A stretch of DNA of 64,000 nucleotides from Actinosynnema sp. ALI-1.44 (GCF_001984155.1 NZ_MTQO01000054.1:248001-312000); one strand, 5' to 3'; shown: positions 38,455 to 47,539, counted from the stretch's first letter. Notes: generated from the sequence alone by a model not told the origin. Program-made: numbers and translations.

Positions 38455-38507
38455 GCAACCAATGTGGCCTTCGTAGCGTTTTGCGCAACGAAGGCCACAT
38501 TGGTTGC
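38455..38507. terminator. 20-bp perfect inverted repeat after rbfA
   Basis: Arms GCAACCAATGTGGCCTTCGT and ACGAAGGCCACATTGGTTGC flank a 13-base loop. It lies between convergent rbfA and the methyltransferase gene and can terminate both. Its length and palindromic arms also fit a dispersed repeat. Confidence 0.8.
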
Positions 38508-38513
38508 CAACGG

Positions 38514-39548
38514 TCAGGGGCGGCGGGCGACCACGATGTCGCGGACGATCGCCTGGTCGACGCGGTGCTGGAAGTCCAGGTACGGCCCGGTTTCCACCGG
38601 TTCGAGGCCGGCTCCGGCGAGCACCTCGGCGACGTCGTCCCGTCGTGCGACGTTCGTGTTCCACGAAATGCCCAGCGCCCCACCGGGTTTGAGCAGCTTG
38701 GTCCATCCGGGAGCCGCCGCTTCGACCAGGTCGAGCGGGCTGCGGTGCAGTCCGTGCTGCTGGGTTCGGCTGCCGTGCTGCACGCCGTAGGGCGCGTCCG
38801 CGACCACCAGGTCGAAGCTGCCTGACTTGTAGAACTCGGCGGCTTTCGCGGTGTCGCCGTTGATGTACGTCAGGTCCAACGCGTCGCCCGCTTTGTAGCT
38901 TTCCTTGCTGACGCCGACGGAGACGTGCAGCCGCTTGCCGATGTTCTTGTGCTCACGGCGGATCCGCGTGATCTCGGCGTCGTGCTTGAGCCGTTTGCGC
39001 TTCAGCCACGTCTGCAGGAACGTCGAGTACGCCTCGAAGTCCTTGGTGTCGATGTCGAGACCGGCCGCGTCGTAGCCGTACATCAGCGCCTGGTTGAGCG
39101 TGGTTCCCCTGCCGCACAAGGGATCGAACACCTTGAACCGCCGGTCGAGCATCTCGTCGGCGCGGGCGGAGGCGAGCAGGGTGACGTTCAGCAGGAGCTT
39201 GGTGAAGTGCTCGTTGGTCTTGCCCTGGTACTTCTGGATGGTGATCAGGTCGTCGTCGAACTTGTCCAGCGGCCGCAGTTCGACCGGGTCGAGCAGTCGG
39301 CCATCCATCCGGAAAAGCGCGTAGATGGCCGACATGTTGGCCAGGTAGTCCGCGTCCTTCGGCGTCAGTTCGTCGGCTTCGAACGCCACGTACGGCACGC
39401 CGCCGATCCGGGTCTCGGCTATGTCGGTCAGCTTGCCGCCGAGCACGGCCTGGTCGAACACGCCCAGCTCGGCGATGGTCAGCCCGACCGACGACTCGGC
39501 GTACACCCGGTTCATCGCAGGGAGGACTAGAAGTGCGTAGCGGGTCAT
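38514..39548 (-). CDS. TRM11-like SAM-dependent RNA/DNA methyltransferase
   Basis: A 344-residue protein. The C-terminal half is a methyltransferase: FDPLCGRGTTLNQALMYGYDAAGLDID holds the SAM site and ADAPYGVQHG the NPPY-like catalytic motif (here DAPY). The N-terminal half is a THUMP-like or TRM11-like region. Relatives methylate guanosine in tRNA (TRM11) or adenines in DNA; which applies here cannot be decided. It is divergent from the ABC exporter gene. No restriction partner is nearby, which argues for RNA. Confidence 0.78.
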   Translation of the reverse strand: MTRYALLVLPAMNRVYAESSVGLTIAELGVFDQAVLGGKLTDIAETRIGGVPYVAFEADELTPKDADYLANMSAIYALFRMDGRLLDPVELRPLDKFDDDLITIQKYQGKTNEHFTKLLLNVTLLASARADEMLDRRFKVFDPLCGRGTTLNQALMYGYDAAGLDIDTKDFEAYSTFLQTWLKRKRLKHDAEITRIRREHKNIGKRLHVSVGVSKESYKAGDALDLTYINGDTAKAAEFYKSGSFDLVVADAPYGVQHGSRTQQHGLHRSPLDLVEAAAPGWTKLLKPGGALGISWNTNVARRDDVAEVLAGAGLEPVETGPYLDFQHRVDQAIVRDIVVARRP

Positions 39549-39677
39549 CGTCTCCTGCGCAGTGTTGGCCGGTCGGGGCTGCGAGCTTAGCTGTTCCCAC
39601 CTCCGCGACCGTGCGGTGCTCGGCCGGACGGTCCGAAATTGTCAGACCCACCCGCTACGGTCGTTTTGCCCGACGAG

Positions 39678-39708
39678 TTGACCTCAACAAAGCTTGAGGT
39701 TCAAGACT
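39678..39708 (+). promoter_or_regulatory. SoxR/MerR-type promoter palindrome upstream of the ABC exporter
   Basis: CCTCAACAAAGCTTGAGG (39682-39699) has 6-bp palindromic arms CCTCAA/TTGAGG with the geometry of SoxR boxes (CCTCAAGTTAACTTGAGG in E. coli). It begins inside a TTGACC -35 element, with about 19 bases to an AAGACT-like -10, the lengthened spacer of MerR-family promoters. Streptomyces SoxR regulates an ABC transporter of this kind, which supports the call. Binding is not shown. Confidence 0.55.
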
Positions 39709-39747
39709 GTCCAAGACCGCCGGACGAACCAGCCTGGGGAGAGCACC

Positions 39748-41661
39748 GTGGACCTGAACTTCTCGTCCTGGATGGCGATGGAGAGCGCCATGCAGGAAGG
39801 GGGCAAACGGATCGGCCGGGCGACTGTCCGCCGGATCATCCGGTTCGCCCGGCCGCTGCGCGGCGCCGTGCTGGCGTTGCTGCTGTTGAGCGCCGTTTCC
39901 GCGGTGCTCGCCGTTGCCACGCCCGTGATCGCGGGGCGGGTGGTGGACGCGATCATGAACAAGGAGGACAGCGGCATCGTCGTCACCCTCGCGCTGGTGA
40001 TCGCCGCGATCGCGATCGTCGACGCGGTGGTCGGCATCGTCGAGCGCTGGCGGTCGGCGAGTGTCGGCGAGGAGCTCATCCTCCGACTGCGGCAGGCGGT
40101 GTTCGACCACGTGCAGCGGATGCCGGTCGCCTTCTTCACCCGAACGAGGACAGGCGCCCTCGTCAGCAGGTTGAACAACGACGTGATCGCCGCGCAGCGC
40201 GCGTTCACGATGACACTGTCCATGGTCACCAACAACATCATCGCGCTCGTGCTGACGCTCGTCGTGATGATCGCCCTGTCGTGGCAGATCACCCTGCTGG
40301 CGTTGATCCTGCTGCCGATCTTCTACCTGCCCGCACGGCGGATGGGCCGCAGGCTGGCCGGGATGGAACGCGAGGCGGCCGAGCACAACGCGGCGATGAC
40401 AACCCAGATGACCGAGCGGTTCTCCGCCCCCGGTGCCACCCTGATCAAGCTGTTCGGCCGCCCGCAGGACGAGTCGAACGAGTTCGGCAGGCGCGCTCGC
40501 CGCGTGCGGGACATCGGCGTGCGCGCGGCGGTGAACCAATGGTTCTTCATGACCGCGCTGTCGCTGGTCTCCGCACTGGCGTTGGCATTGGTGTACGGCC
40601 TCGGCGGATACCTGTCCCTGGAAGGACAGCTGGACGCGGGCACGGTGGTCACCCTCGCGCTGTTGCTGACCAGGCTCTACCAACCGCTGACCGGCCTGGC
40701 CAACGCGCGTGTGGACGTGATGACCGCGTTGGTCAGCTTCGAGCGCGTCTTCGAGGTGCTCGACCTGCAGCCGTTGATCAAGGAGAAGCCGGACGCGCGG
40801 CAGGTGCCGGACGGCCCGGTCTCGGTGGAGTTCGACAACGTGAACTTCTCCTACCCGGCGGCGGACAAGGTGTCGTTGGCTTCCCTCGAGGAAGTGGCAG
40901 CGCTGGACAGCCGTGGCGGCGAACAAGTGCTGCACGGGATCTCCTTCCGCGCGGAACCAGGCCAGTTGGTCGCCCTGGTCGGCTCGTCGGGTGCGGGCAA
41001 GTCGACCATCGCGTCCCTCGCGCCCCGGCTCTACGACGTGGACTCCGGCGCCATCCGACTGTCCGGAGTGGACGTCAAGGACCTGTCCTTCACCTCGATC
41101 CGCGACGCCATGGGCCTGGTGACCCAGGACGGCCACCTGTTCCACGAGTCGATCGGCGACAACCTCCGCCTGGCCCGGCCCACAGCGGCAGACGAGGAAC
41201 TCTGGGACGCGCTCACCCACGCACGCCTGGCGGACCTGGTCCGCTCCTTGCCGGACCAGTTGGACACAGTCGTCGGCGAACGCGGATACCGCCTCTCCGG
41301 CGGCGAACGCCAACGACTGACCATCGCCCGCCTCCTGCTGGCCAACCCCCGTGTGGTGATCCTCGACGAAGCCACCGCCCACCTGGACTCGTCATCGGAA
41401 GCAGCGGTCCAGGAAGCACTGGGAGAAGCCCTGGCAGGCCGAACAGCACTGGTCATCGCCCACCGCCTGTCCACAGTCCGAGCAGCAGACCTGATCCTGG
41501 TCATCGAAGCAGGCCGCACGGTAGAACGCGGAACCCACGAAGAACTGCTGGCAGCCAACGGCCGCTACGCGGAGCTCTACCGAACCCAATTCGACGACCG
41601 CCCCAACCAAAACAACACCCACACCCACAACCGAGCCCCGCAGCCAGCCGACGCGCAATAA
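39748..41661 (+). CDS. ABC exporter, fused permease and ATPase
   Basis: GTG at 39748 with GGGGAGAG upstream gives 637 residues. Six transmembrane helices lie in about residues 30-320 and the ATPase domain in 360-600. Motifs are VGSSGAGKST (Walker A), LSGGERQR (signature), VVILDEATAHLD (Walker B) and the H-loop AHRLST. It is a half-transporter that should dimerise and export a lipid or drug-like substrate. A SoxR-like palindrome upstream suggests induction by redox-active compounds. The last 20 residues are Asn/His/Pro-rich and divergent. Confidence 0.92.
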   Translation: MDLNFSSWMAMESAMQEGGKRIGRATVRRIIRFARPLRGAVLALLLLSAVSAVLAVATPVIAGRVVDAIMNKEDSGIVVTLALVIAAIAIVDAVVGIVERWRSASVGEELILRLRQAVFDHVQRMPVAFFTRTRTGALVSRLNNDVIAAQRAFTMTLSMVTNNIIALVLTLVVMIALSWQITLLALILLPIFYLPARRMGRRLAGMEREAAEHNAAMTTQMTERFSAPGATLIKLFGRPQDESNEFGRRARRVRDIGVRAAVNQWFFMTALSLVSALALALVYGLGGYLSLEGQLDAGTVVTLALLLTRLYQPLTGLANARVDVMTALVSFERVFEVLDLQPLIKEKPDARQVPDGPVSVEFDNVNFSYPAADKVSLASLEEVAALDSRGGEQVLHGISFRAEPGQLVALVGSSGAGKSTIASLAPRLYDVDSGAIRLSGVDVKDLSFTSIRDAMGLVTQDGHLFHESIGDNLRLARPTAADEELWDALTHARLADLVRSLPDQLDTVVGERGYRLSGGERQRLTIARLLLANPRVVILDEATAHLDSSSEAAVQEALGEALAGRTALVIAHRLSTVRAADLILVIEAGRTVERGTHEELLAANGRYAELYRTQFDDRPNQNNTHTHNRAPQPADAQ

Positions 41662-42194
41662 ATGCCCCCGCAACGCGCTACTGCGAGGTCTGGCCGGGGT
41701 ATGAGGTGCAGAGGTATGGACAGGTGGGCGGTTGCGTAGGTCAACAGCGGATCGGCGAACTCGCCGACTCCACCACTGAACTCGCCATGCCCAGCCACGT
41801 CTACGCAGTGTGGGTCAGGACAGACAAGGTTGCGGCTCGCAGGCAAGCGGAGAGCACCAGCAGCCCAGCCGTGGTCGGCGAGCCTTCGGCGTGGTGCTGG
41901 AGATCTTGGGGGACGCCGGTCAGGCGAACCCGCAGGGCAGGGCAGGCGGCTCGCGCGCAAGCGCAGGGCGGGTGGCTCGCGCGCCAGCGCGGGGGTTTGC
42001 GGCTTGCGCGGAAGCTTGCACCTCGTGAGTGTTCACGCGGGTTAGAACCCAAGCCCGCGTAAACACTCACGAGGTGTTTCGGCCTGCGCGCAAGCGCAGG
42101 GGTTTGCGGCCGCGCGCAAGCGCAGGGGGTTGCGGCCGCGCGCAAGCGCAGGGGGTTGCGGCCGCGCCAGCGCAGAGCAACCCGCAACGGCTAG
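41662..42194. repeat. Gene-free stretch with GCGCAAGCGC-type repeats and a long hairpin
   Basis: No convincing gene is present; open frames on both strands are Arg/Pro/Ala-rich artefacts. From about 41935 the sequence is a mosaic of short palindromic units based on GCGCGCAAGCGCAGGG and TTGCGGC. Three near-identical ~31-base units lie at about 42080-42180. At 42019-42076 a 23-bp inverted repeat, with one G-U mismatch, has arms starting CACCTCGTGAGTGTT; it could act as a terminator. The stretch leads straight into the large inverted-repeat element. Confidence 0.6.
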
Positions 42195-42817
42195 CGCGCA
42201 AGCGCAGGGGTGGGCTTCGGGGGTGTCTCCTGCCCGTCGGCCTGGGCGAAGCCAACCACGGGCTGTCAGGAGGTCGGCCTGCCCAAGGAGCCCCGGCGAC
42301 AGCCATACCGATCCTCTTGATAGTCCGTGGTTCCCTGGGGCAGGTCGACGGGCAGGAGGCGCCCGCGCCTCGGGTACACACCACAGGATCTCGGCTTGGG
42401 CAGGGAGTACACCCACCCCATCTCCTGCTTTGAGGTCTGCCACCCGGCGAGGGGCTATCTTTTCCCCCGCAGGATCCCGAGCCTTGACCAGGAGTAAGGC
42501 GTGGTCACCCGACCCGGAACTGGAGATTCCGGGTCTGAAAAGACAAAAAGAAGGGGTCCCTCGCCGGGAGGCAGACCTCTGAGCAGGAGGTCTTCGCGCC
42601 GTGTTCCTCCCGGCGCATGTTTTTATGTCCCGGGGTTTCAGGGCGCGGGTGTCCCCTGCCCGTCGACCTGCCCCAGGGAACCACGGACTATCAAGAGGAT
42701 CGGTATGGCTGTCGCTGGGGCTCTTTGGGCAGGCCGACCTCTTGACAGCCCGTGGTTGGCTTCGCCCAGGCCGACGGGCAGGAGACACCCCCGAAGCACC
42801 ACTCTGCGCTAGCGCGC
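42195..42817. mobile_element. Non-coding element with ~160-175-bp terminal inverted repeats (copy A)
   Basis: The left arm (about 42195-42369) is nearly the reverse complement of the right arm (about 42642-42817); only a few mismatches are seen over ~155 bases. Inside, a second pair of arms (about 42432-42453 and 42558-42579, GAGGTCTGC / GCAGACCTC) forms a nested palindrome, and GACCCGGAA/TTCCGGGTC makes another hairpin at about 42509-42533. No transposase or convincing ORF is inside. A second copy lies at 56289-56920 in the same orientation. The element sits between the convergent ABC exporter and SNF2 genes. A MITE-like non-autonomous element is the best reading. Confidence 0.8.
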
Positions 42818-43007
42818 GGCTGACTTGGGTTGGCGGTCGTCTTGCCCTTGCGTTCGGAGAGTAGGCCACGCGCTTGCTCGCGCAGCCGCACACTCCGCTG
42901 CTTGGCTGCGGGTCGCCTACTCTGGCCGTGCTGGCCGGGGTTGAGGCGAGGGGTGTGCATGTTCATCAAGATCCGGTTGGACCTGTCTTTGCCGGGCATT
43001 TTTCGCG

Positions 43008-45818
43008 TTAGGAGAGCAGTTCGCGGATGTCTTCGGCGGTCAGGCTCGCGCCGAACATGTCTCCCTCGTCCAGCACGCTGGTGAAGAGTTCTGCTTTCTT
43101 TGCCTTCAGTGCCATCACTTTCTCTTCTATCGTGTCTTTCGCTATCAGGCGGTAGACCAGCACTGTCTTCGACTGGCCGATTCGGTGGGTGCGGTCGACT
43201 GCCTGTGCTTCCGTCGCTGGGTTCCACCATGGGTCGAGGAGGAAGCAGTAGTCGGCTTCGGTCAGGTTCAGGCCGAATCCGCCTGCTTTGAGGCTGATCA
43301 GGAATACGGGGGCCGTGCCGTTCTTGAACCGTTGGATTACCTTGTCGCGGTCGCGTGTCGAGCCGTCCAGGTAGCAGTACGGGATGTCCAGGCGGGACCG
43401 CACTATGTCCAGGAAGGTGGTGAACTGGCTGAACACCAGCGCGCGGTGTCCACCTGCGACGACGTCGTGCACTTGGTCGAGCAGTGCGTCGATCTTCGCG
43501 CACGGGAGGTCGCTGTGTTCTTCGTCGATCAGTGCGGGGTGCAGGCTCAGTTGTCTCAGCATCGTCAGCGACCGGAAGATGGTGAACCGGTTGGTGTTCA
43601 TGTCCCTGACCATGCCGAGGATTCGTAGGCGTTCTCGTTGCAGGTGGGTTTGGTAGACCTTGCGGTGCTTGGGGTGCAGTTCGACGTGCAGCACCTGTTC
43701 CTGCTTCGGTGGCAGGTCTGTCGCCACCTGGTCCTTGGTCCGGCGTTTCACCAGTGGGCGGATTCTGCGCCGGAGTTGTGCCAGTAGGCCGGGTTCTCCG
43801 GTTCGTTCGATCCTTCGCGCGTAGTACTGCTGGAACCGCACGGGACTGGGGAACAGGCCCGGCGCGGTGATCGACAGCAGCGACCACAGCTCCATCAGGT
43901 TGTTCTCCATCGGCGTGCCTGTGATCGCCAGTTTGAACGGCGCGGGCATGCGCCTGGCGCACTGGTGCACCTTCGACTGGTGGTTCTTGACCACCTGCGC
44001 CTCGTCGAGCACCATCCCCGCCCACTTGATCTTCGAGTAACGGTCGAAGTCCAGGCGCATCAAGGTGTACGACGTCAGTACGATGTCCGCTCCGGCGATG
44101 AGCGCGGGCAAGTCCTTGTGCCGCAGTGTGTCCGAGATGGTCACCACGCGCAGCTCTGGCGCGAACCGGGCTGCCTCGGCCTGCCACGTTGTCACCACGC
44201 TGGTCGGCGCCACTACGAGGAACGGCGTGTCGGTTTTGGCGTGGCAGATGAGGGCGAGTGTTTGCAGGGTTTTGCCGAGGCCCATGTCGTCGGCCAGGAT
44301 GCCGCCGAGGTCGTTCTCCCACAGGAAGGCCAGCCAGCGGAACCCGTCCAGCTGGTACGGCCGCAACCGGGCGTCCAGCGACTCGGGCACGTCGTACTCC
44401 GGCACCTCGTCCAGCAAGCCGCCGACCTGCTTGCGCCACGCGCCCGCCTGGTGGTCGACCACGCCGATGTTGACCAGGTCGTCCCACAGTCCCGCCTGGA
44501 AGCGGCTGATCCGCAACGAGTCGCTCCGCTGGTCGAGCAACCCGCGGGCTTCGACGATCAGCTTGTGCAACGTCCGCAGTTCCGGCTTCTGCAGGGAGAA
44601 GTAGGCGCCGTCCGGCAACAGCAGGTACGTCTCGTCCCTGGTCAGCGCCAGGAAGACGTCCATGAACGGCACCGTGCGCCCGTCGACGGTGATCGTCACG
44701 GTCAGGTCGAACCAGTCCGTCTTCCCCGGCGTGTCCGAAGTAGACAAGCCGATCCGGACCACGCTCGCCTCGCGGTAGTCCGGCCGCACACCGATGACCT
44801 CGACCTCGACGCCCGGCAGTTCGTCGAACCGGGCCAGCTCCTCCGTGGTGAACCGCATGGTATCCACGTCCCGCAGCGTTGTCGCCACGGGTTTCCGGGG
44901 CAGTCGGGCCAGGATCTCGCGTTCGGCGTCCGGGTCGCGGTAGGCCTCCGGCTCCGCGTCCAGCGCCGCGTGGAGCTCGGACGTGCCGATCCGGTAGAGC
45001 CATTCCCAGTCCAGGTCCAGCTCGTGGTCGTTGCGGTAGGCCGCGTTCAGCCGCAGCACCGGCCCGGAGATCGTCGGCGGGGCGAACGAGCCGTCCGACG
45101 ACACGAACTGGGCGGTGTGCCGCAGCCGGGGGTAGTAGCGGTTGACGAACCGGTCCCGCTCCGAAACGGGGATCTGCAGCCTGTGCTCGCCGACAACCAT
45201 GTCCTGCAAGGACTCCGGCGCGGGCTGGGCAAGCTTCGCCAGCCCGATCCGGCACTCGTCGGCCGCCCCGGTCTCGTCGAGCTCCTCCTGGCTGACGTAC
45301 ACAAGGCCGTGTCCCGCGCCGAGGAACCGCACAGCGGACGCCGGGCCTTGCCCTTCCACGCGGATGACCGGGGTGACGAGCAGACCGGCGTCACTGGTCA
45401 CGTCCAGGCACAGTTCGGCGGGGTGGAAGTCGGCGTTGACCAGGGTGACGCCGACGCGCACCGCCTCGTCCAGCAGGGCCCACAGGTGCCGGGTGTCGAA
45501 CCGGGCGAGGTCGATCATCTTGTCGTCACGGGGGATCATGTCCTGCGCCTGGTAGACCGCGTGGATCTCGCGCAGGACACGGACGTGTGCGGCAGCATAG
45601 CCCTCGAACGGGGTCAGCCTGCCCCAGCTCACACCGCCGCTGACCCAGCCGCTGCGGCCCTGCCGCACCAGTTTCGCGAAGACGGTGGGGCCTGAGCTGC
45701 GGGCGCGCGAGAGCAACGGCTCCGTCGCCAGTGTCAGCTCGATGCCCAGCGGCGCACCACCCTGCTCGGCGTCCGGGCTGAGCAGGGAGGTCAGTGACCG
45801 CTCCCAGTTCGATGGCAC
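43008..45818 (-). CDS. SNF2-family DNA helicase/ATPase
   Basis: GTG at 45818 gives 936 residues. The N-terminal ~470 residues are a region typical of bacterial SNF2 proteins that binds other factors. The ATPase core has ILADDMGLGKTLQTLAL (Walker A), LDEAQVVKN (DEAQ box), AITGTPMENNLMELWSLL, LVFSQFTTFLD and the C-terminal THRIGQ with GGFGLNLTEADY. It is a DNA translocase probably involved in DNA repair or RNA polymerase recycling; no nuclease domain is seen. It shares its upstream region with the divergent ArsR-fusion gene. Confidence 0.92.
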   Translation of the reverse strand: MPSNWERSLTSLLSPDAEQGGAPLGIELTLATEPLLSRARSSGPTVFAKLVRQGRSGWVSGGVSWGRLTPFEGYAAAHVRVLREIHAVYQAQDMIPRDDKMIDLARFDTRHLWALLDEAVRVGVTLVNADFHPAELCLDVTSDAGLLVTPVIRVEGQGPASAVRFLGAGHGLVYVSQEELDETGAADECRIGLAKLAQPAPESLQDMVVGEHRLQIPVSERDRFVNRYYPRLRHTAQFVSSDGSFAPPTISGPVLRLNAAYRNDHELDLDWEWLYRIGTSELHAALDAEPEAYRDPDAEREILARLPRKPVATTLRDVDTMRFTTEELARFDELPGVEVEVIGVRPDYREASVVRIGLSTSDTPGKTDWFDLTVTITVDGRTVPFMDVFLALTRDETYLLLPDGAYFSLQKPELRTLHKLIVEARGLLDQRSDSLRISRFQAGLWDDLVNIGVVDHQAGAWRKQVGGLLDEVPEYDVPESLDARLRPYQLDGFRWLAFLWENDLGGILADDMGLGKTLQTLALICHAKTDTPFLVVAPTSVVTTWQAEAARFAPELRVVTISDTLRHKDLPALIAGADIVLTSYTLMRLDFDRYSKIKWAGMVLDEAQVVKNHQSKVHQCARRMPAPFKLAITGTPMENNLMELWSLLSITAPGLFPSPVRFQQYYARRIERTGEPGLLAQLRRRIRPLVKRRTKDQVATDLPPKQEQVLHVELHPKHRKVYQTHLQRERLRILGMVRDMNTNRFTIFRSLTMLRQLSLHPALIDEEHSDLPCAKIDALLDQVHDVVAGGHRALVFSQFTTFLDIVRSRLDIPYCYLDGSTRDRDKVIQRFKNGTAPVFLISLKAGGFGLNLTEADYCFLLDPWWNPATEAQAVDRTHRIGQSKTVLVYRLIAKDTIEEKVMALKAKKAELFTSVLDEGDMFGASLTAEDIRELLS

Positions 45819-45849
45819 CCCGCCACGCTAGCGGCAGGGACCGACAGGG

Positions 45850-45900
45850 TTGACATGCAGCCGTACGGCTGCCTATTGTTCAGGCAGCCAAACGGCTGCC
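45850..45900 (+). promoter_or_regulatory. Promoter with two ArsR-type palindromic operators
   Basis: TTGACA (45850-45855) and TATTGT (45874-45879), 18 bases apart, form a good sigma-70-like promoter. Two palindromes, GCAGCCGTACGGCTGC (45857-45872) and GGCAGCCAAACGGCTGCC (45883-45900), cover the spacer and the region just past the -10. Each could bind a regulator dimer and block transcription of the ArsR gene starting at 45917, suggesting autorepression. Confidence 0.72.
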
Positions 45901-45916
45901 TATGCGAGGTGAGGGT

Positions 45917-46726
45917 ATGGACGAAGTGTTCCGGGCGTTGGCCGATCCCGGCCGTCGATGCCTGCTGGACAGTCTCAACCGTCGTACCGGACAGACCTTG
46001 CGCGAGTTGTGCGGCGAGCTGGACATGGCGCGCCAGTCGGTCAGCAAGCACCTGGCGGTCCTGATCACCGCCAACTTGGTCACGACCGTGCGGCGCGGCA
46101 GGGAAAAACTGCACTACCTCAACGCCGAGCCGATCAACGCCATCGCCGACCGGTGGATCAACCAGTACCACCTCGGCCGGGTCCAGACGCTCGGCGACCT
46201 GAAGACCGCATTGGAGCAACGCACCATGGACAAGCCCGAGTTCGTCTACACCAGCTACATCAGCACCACCCCCGAGAAGCTGTGGCGGGCGCTGACCGAG
46301 CCGGAGTTCACCCGCCAGTACTGGGGTGGCCTCGCGCTCGTGTCCGACTGGCAGGTCGGTTCACGGGTCGACCTGCAGTACGAGGAAGGCGGGCCGGTCG
46401 AGGACCAGGGCCAGGTCGTGCTCGTCGCCGAACCGTACACGCGGCTCTCCTACAGCTGGCACCAGTTGCAGCCCATGCACGGGGAGATCTTCGGCCTGAC
46501 CGCTGCGGAACTCGCCGAGGAGAACAAGCGGCGCCGGTCCAAGGTGACGTTCCTGCTGGAACCGGCCGAGCAGCAGGTCAAGTTGACGGTCGTCCACGAC
46601 GACTTCGACGCGGACAGCTTGATGCACAAGGCCATCAGCGGTCAGCTGCCGCAGAGCGGCGGGTGGCCCCAACTGGTGTCGGGCCTGAAGACCCTTCTGG
46701 AGACAGGCAAGCCCGTGACCGCGTAG
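45917..46726 (+). CDS. ArsR-type regulator fused to an AHSA1/SRPBCC domain
   Basis: ATG at 45917, after GAGGTGAGGG, gives 269 residues. Residues 1 to about 95 are a winged-helix ArsR domain (DEVFRALADPGRRCLLDSLN, MARQSVSKHLAVL as recognition helix). About 108-269 form an AHSA1/SRPBCC lipid- or ligand-binding domain (FVYTSYISTTPEKLWRALTEPEFTRQYWGG, LTVVHDDF). No metal-binding Cys pair is present, so it probably senses an organic ligand through the second domain. The double operator upstream suggests autoregulation. The same two domains occur as separate genes at 59.2-60.5 kb. Confidence 0.87.
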   Translation: MDEVFRALADPGRRCLLDSLNRRTGQTLRELCGELDMARQSVSKHLAVLITANLVTTVRRGREKLHYLNAEPINAIADRWINQYHLGRVQTLGDLKTALEQRTMDKPEFVYTSYISTTPEKLWRALTEPEFTRQYWGGLALVSDWQVGSRVDLQYEEGGPVEDQGQVVLVAEPYTRLSYSWHQLQPMHGEIFGLTAAELAEENKRRRSKVTFLLEPAEQQVKLTVVHDDFDADSLMHKAISGQLPQSGGWPQLVSGLKTLLETGKPVTA

Positions 46727-46735
46727 GTTGGCCGT

Positions 46736-47539
46736 ATGGGGGCATCGAGGAGAGCACTGGTCATCGGCGGGGCCGCGGCGCTGGCCACCGGGTGTTCGAC
46801 CGGGCAGACGACGGCGAACCCGCCCACATCGGACACGCCGACGCCGAAACCGGTCGAGTCGACGACCACGGTCACGGTCGCGTCGAAGGCGCGTGGCCGT
46901 GCGGTCAAGGTGATCACGATGGCACCGGACGGCCACGCGCCCGGCGGCCTGCCGAAGTGCGTGGCGCTGCACGGTCGTGGCGGTGACGCGAACTGGATGG
47001 TCTCGCTCGGTGTGCAGAAGTTCCTCACCGAGGTCGTGCGGGCCGGGGTGCCGCCGTTCGCCGTCATCTCGGTCGACGGCGGGCAGGAGACCTACTGGGT
47101 GGACGGGAAGCCCGGCGACGACCCGCAACGGATGCTGCTGACCGAACTCGGCTCGATCCAGGCCGCGTTCGGGATCTCCATGGGTGCCTTCGGGGCACTG
47201 CGGTTCACGCGGACACGGAAGGACCTCAAAGCCGTCGCCGCGATCAGCCCGGCGTTGTTCCGTGACTGGCCGAACGCCAAGGCCAAGCGCGTCTTCGCCG
47301 ACCAGGCGCACTGGGAGGCCAACGAGCCGCTGCGGCACGTCGACGAGATCGCCGGTGTGCCACTCGGTGTCTGGTGCGGGGCAAGCGATCCGTTCATCAC
47401 CGTGGCCAGGGCCCTTGCCGGCCGGGCACGCGCGGCCATCTCGTCGTTCACGCCCGGCGCGCACGACGAGTCCTACTGGGCCGGTGTGTTGCCCGAGGTC
47501 CTTTCCTTCGTCGGCAAACGGATCAGCGGGACAGCGTAG
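46736..47539 (+). CDS. Secreted esterase-like alpha/beta hydrolase (lipoprotein)
   Basis: ATG at 46736 lies 9 bases after the ArsR fusion gene. The signal has RRALVIGG and lipobox ALATGC (Cys20), then a Thr/Pro linker. The hydrolase domain has HGRGGDANW, the nucleophile elbow in GISMGAFGA, Asp in CGASDPF and His in PGAHDESYW. The S-formylglutathione hydrolase/esterase D-like group fits. It is probably tethered to the outer face of the membrane. The 3' end overlaps the convergent nrnA gene by 17 bases. Confidence 0.8.
   Translation: MGASRRALVIGGAAALATGCSTGQTTANPPTSDTPTPKPVESTTTVTVASKARGRAVKVITMAPDGHAPGGLPKCVALHGRGGDANWMVSLGVQKFLTEVVRAGVPPFAVISVDGGQETYWVDGKPGDDPQRMLLTELGSIQAAFGISMGAFGALRFTRTRKDLKAVAAISPALFRDWPNAKAKRVFADQAHWEANEPLRHVDEIAGVPLGVWCGASDPFITVARALAGRARAAISSFTPGAHDESYWAGVLPEVLSFVGKRISGTA

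Noticed and set aside
42501-42812. Possible small ORFs inside both copies of the inverted-repeat element
   Set aside because: The similar peptides follow only from DNA similarity; frames and lengths differ between copies, and there is no ribosome site.
42691-45255. 854-codon reverse frame overlapping the SNF2 gene and repeat copy A
   Set aside because: Arg/Gly/Pro-rich composition; the SNF2 frame has all the helicase motifs.
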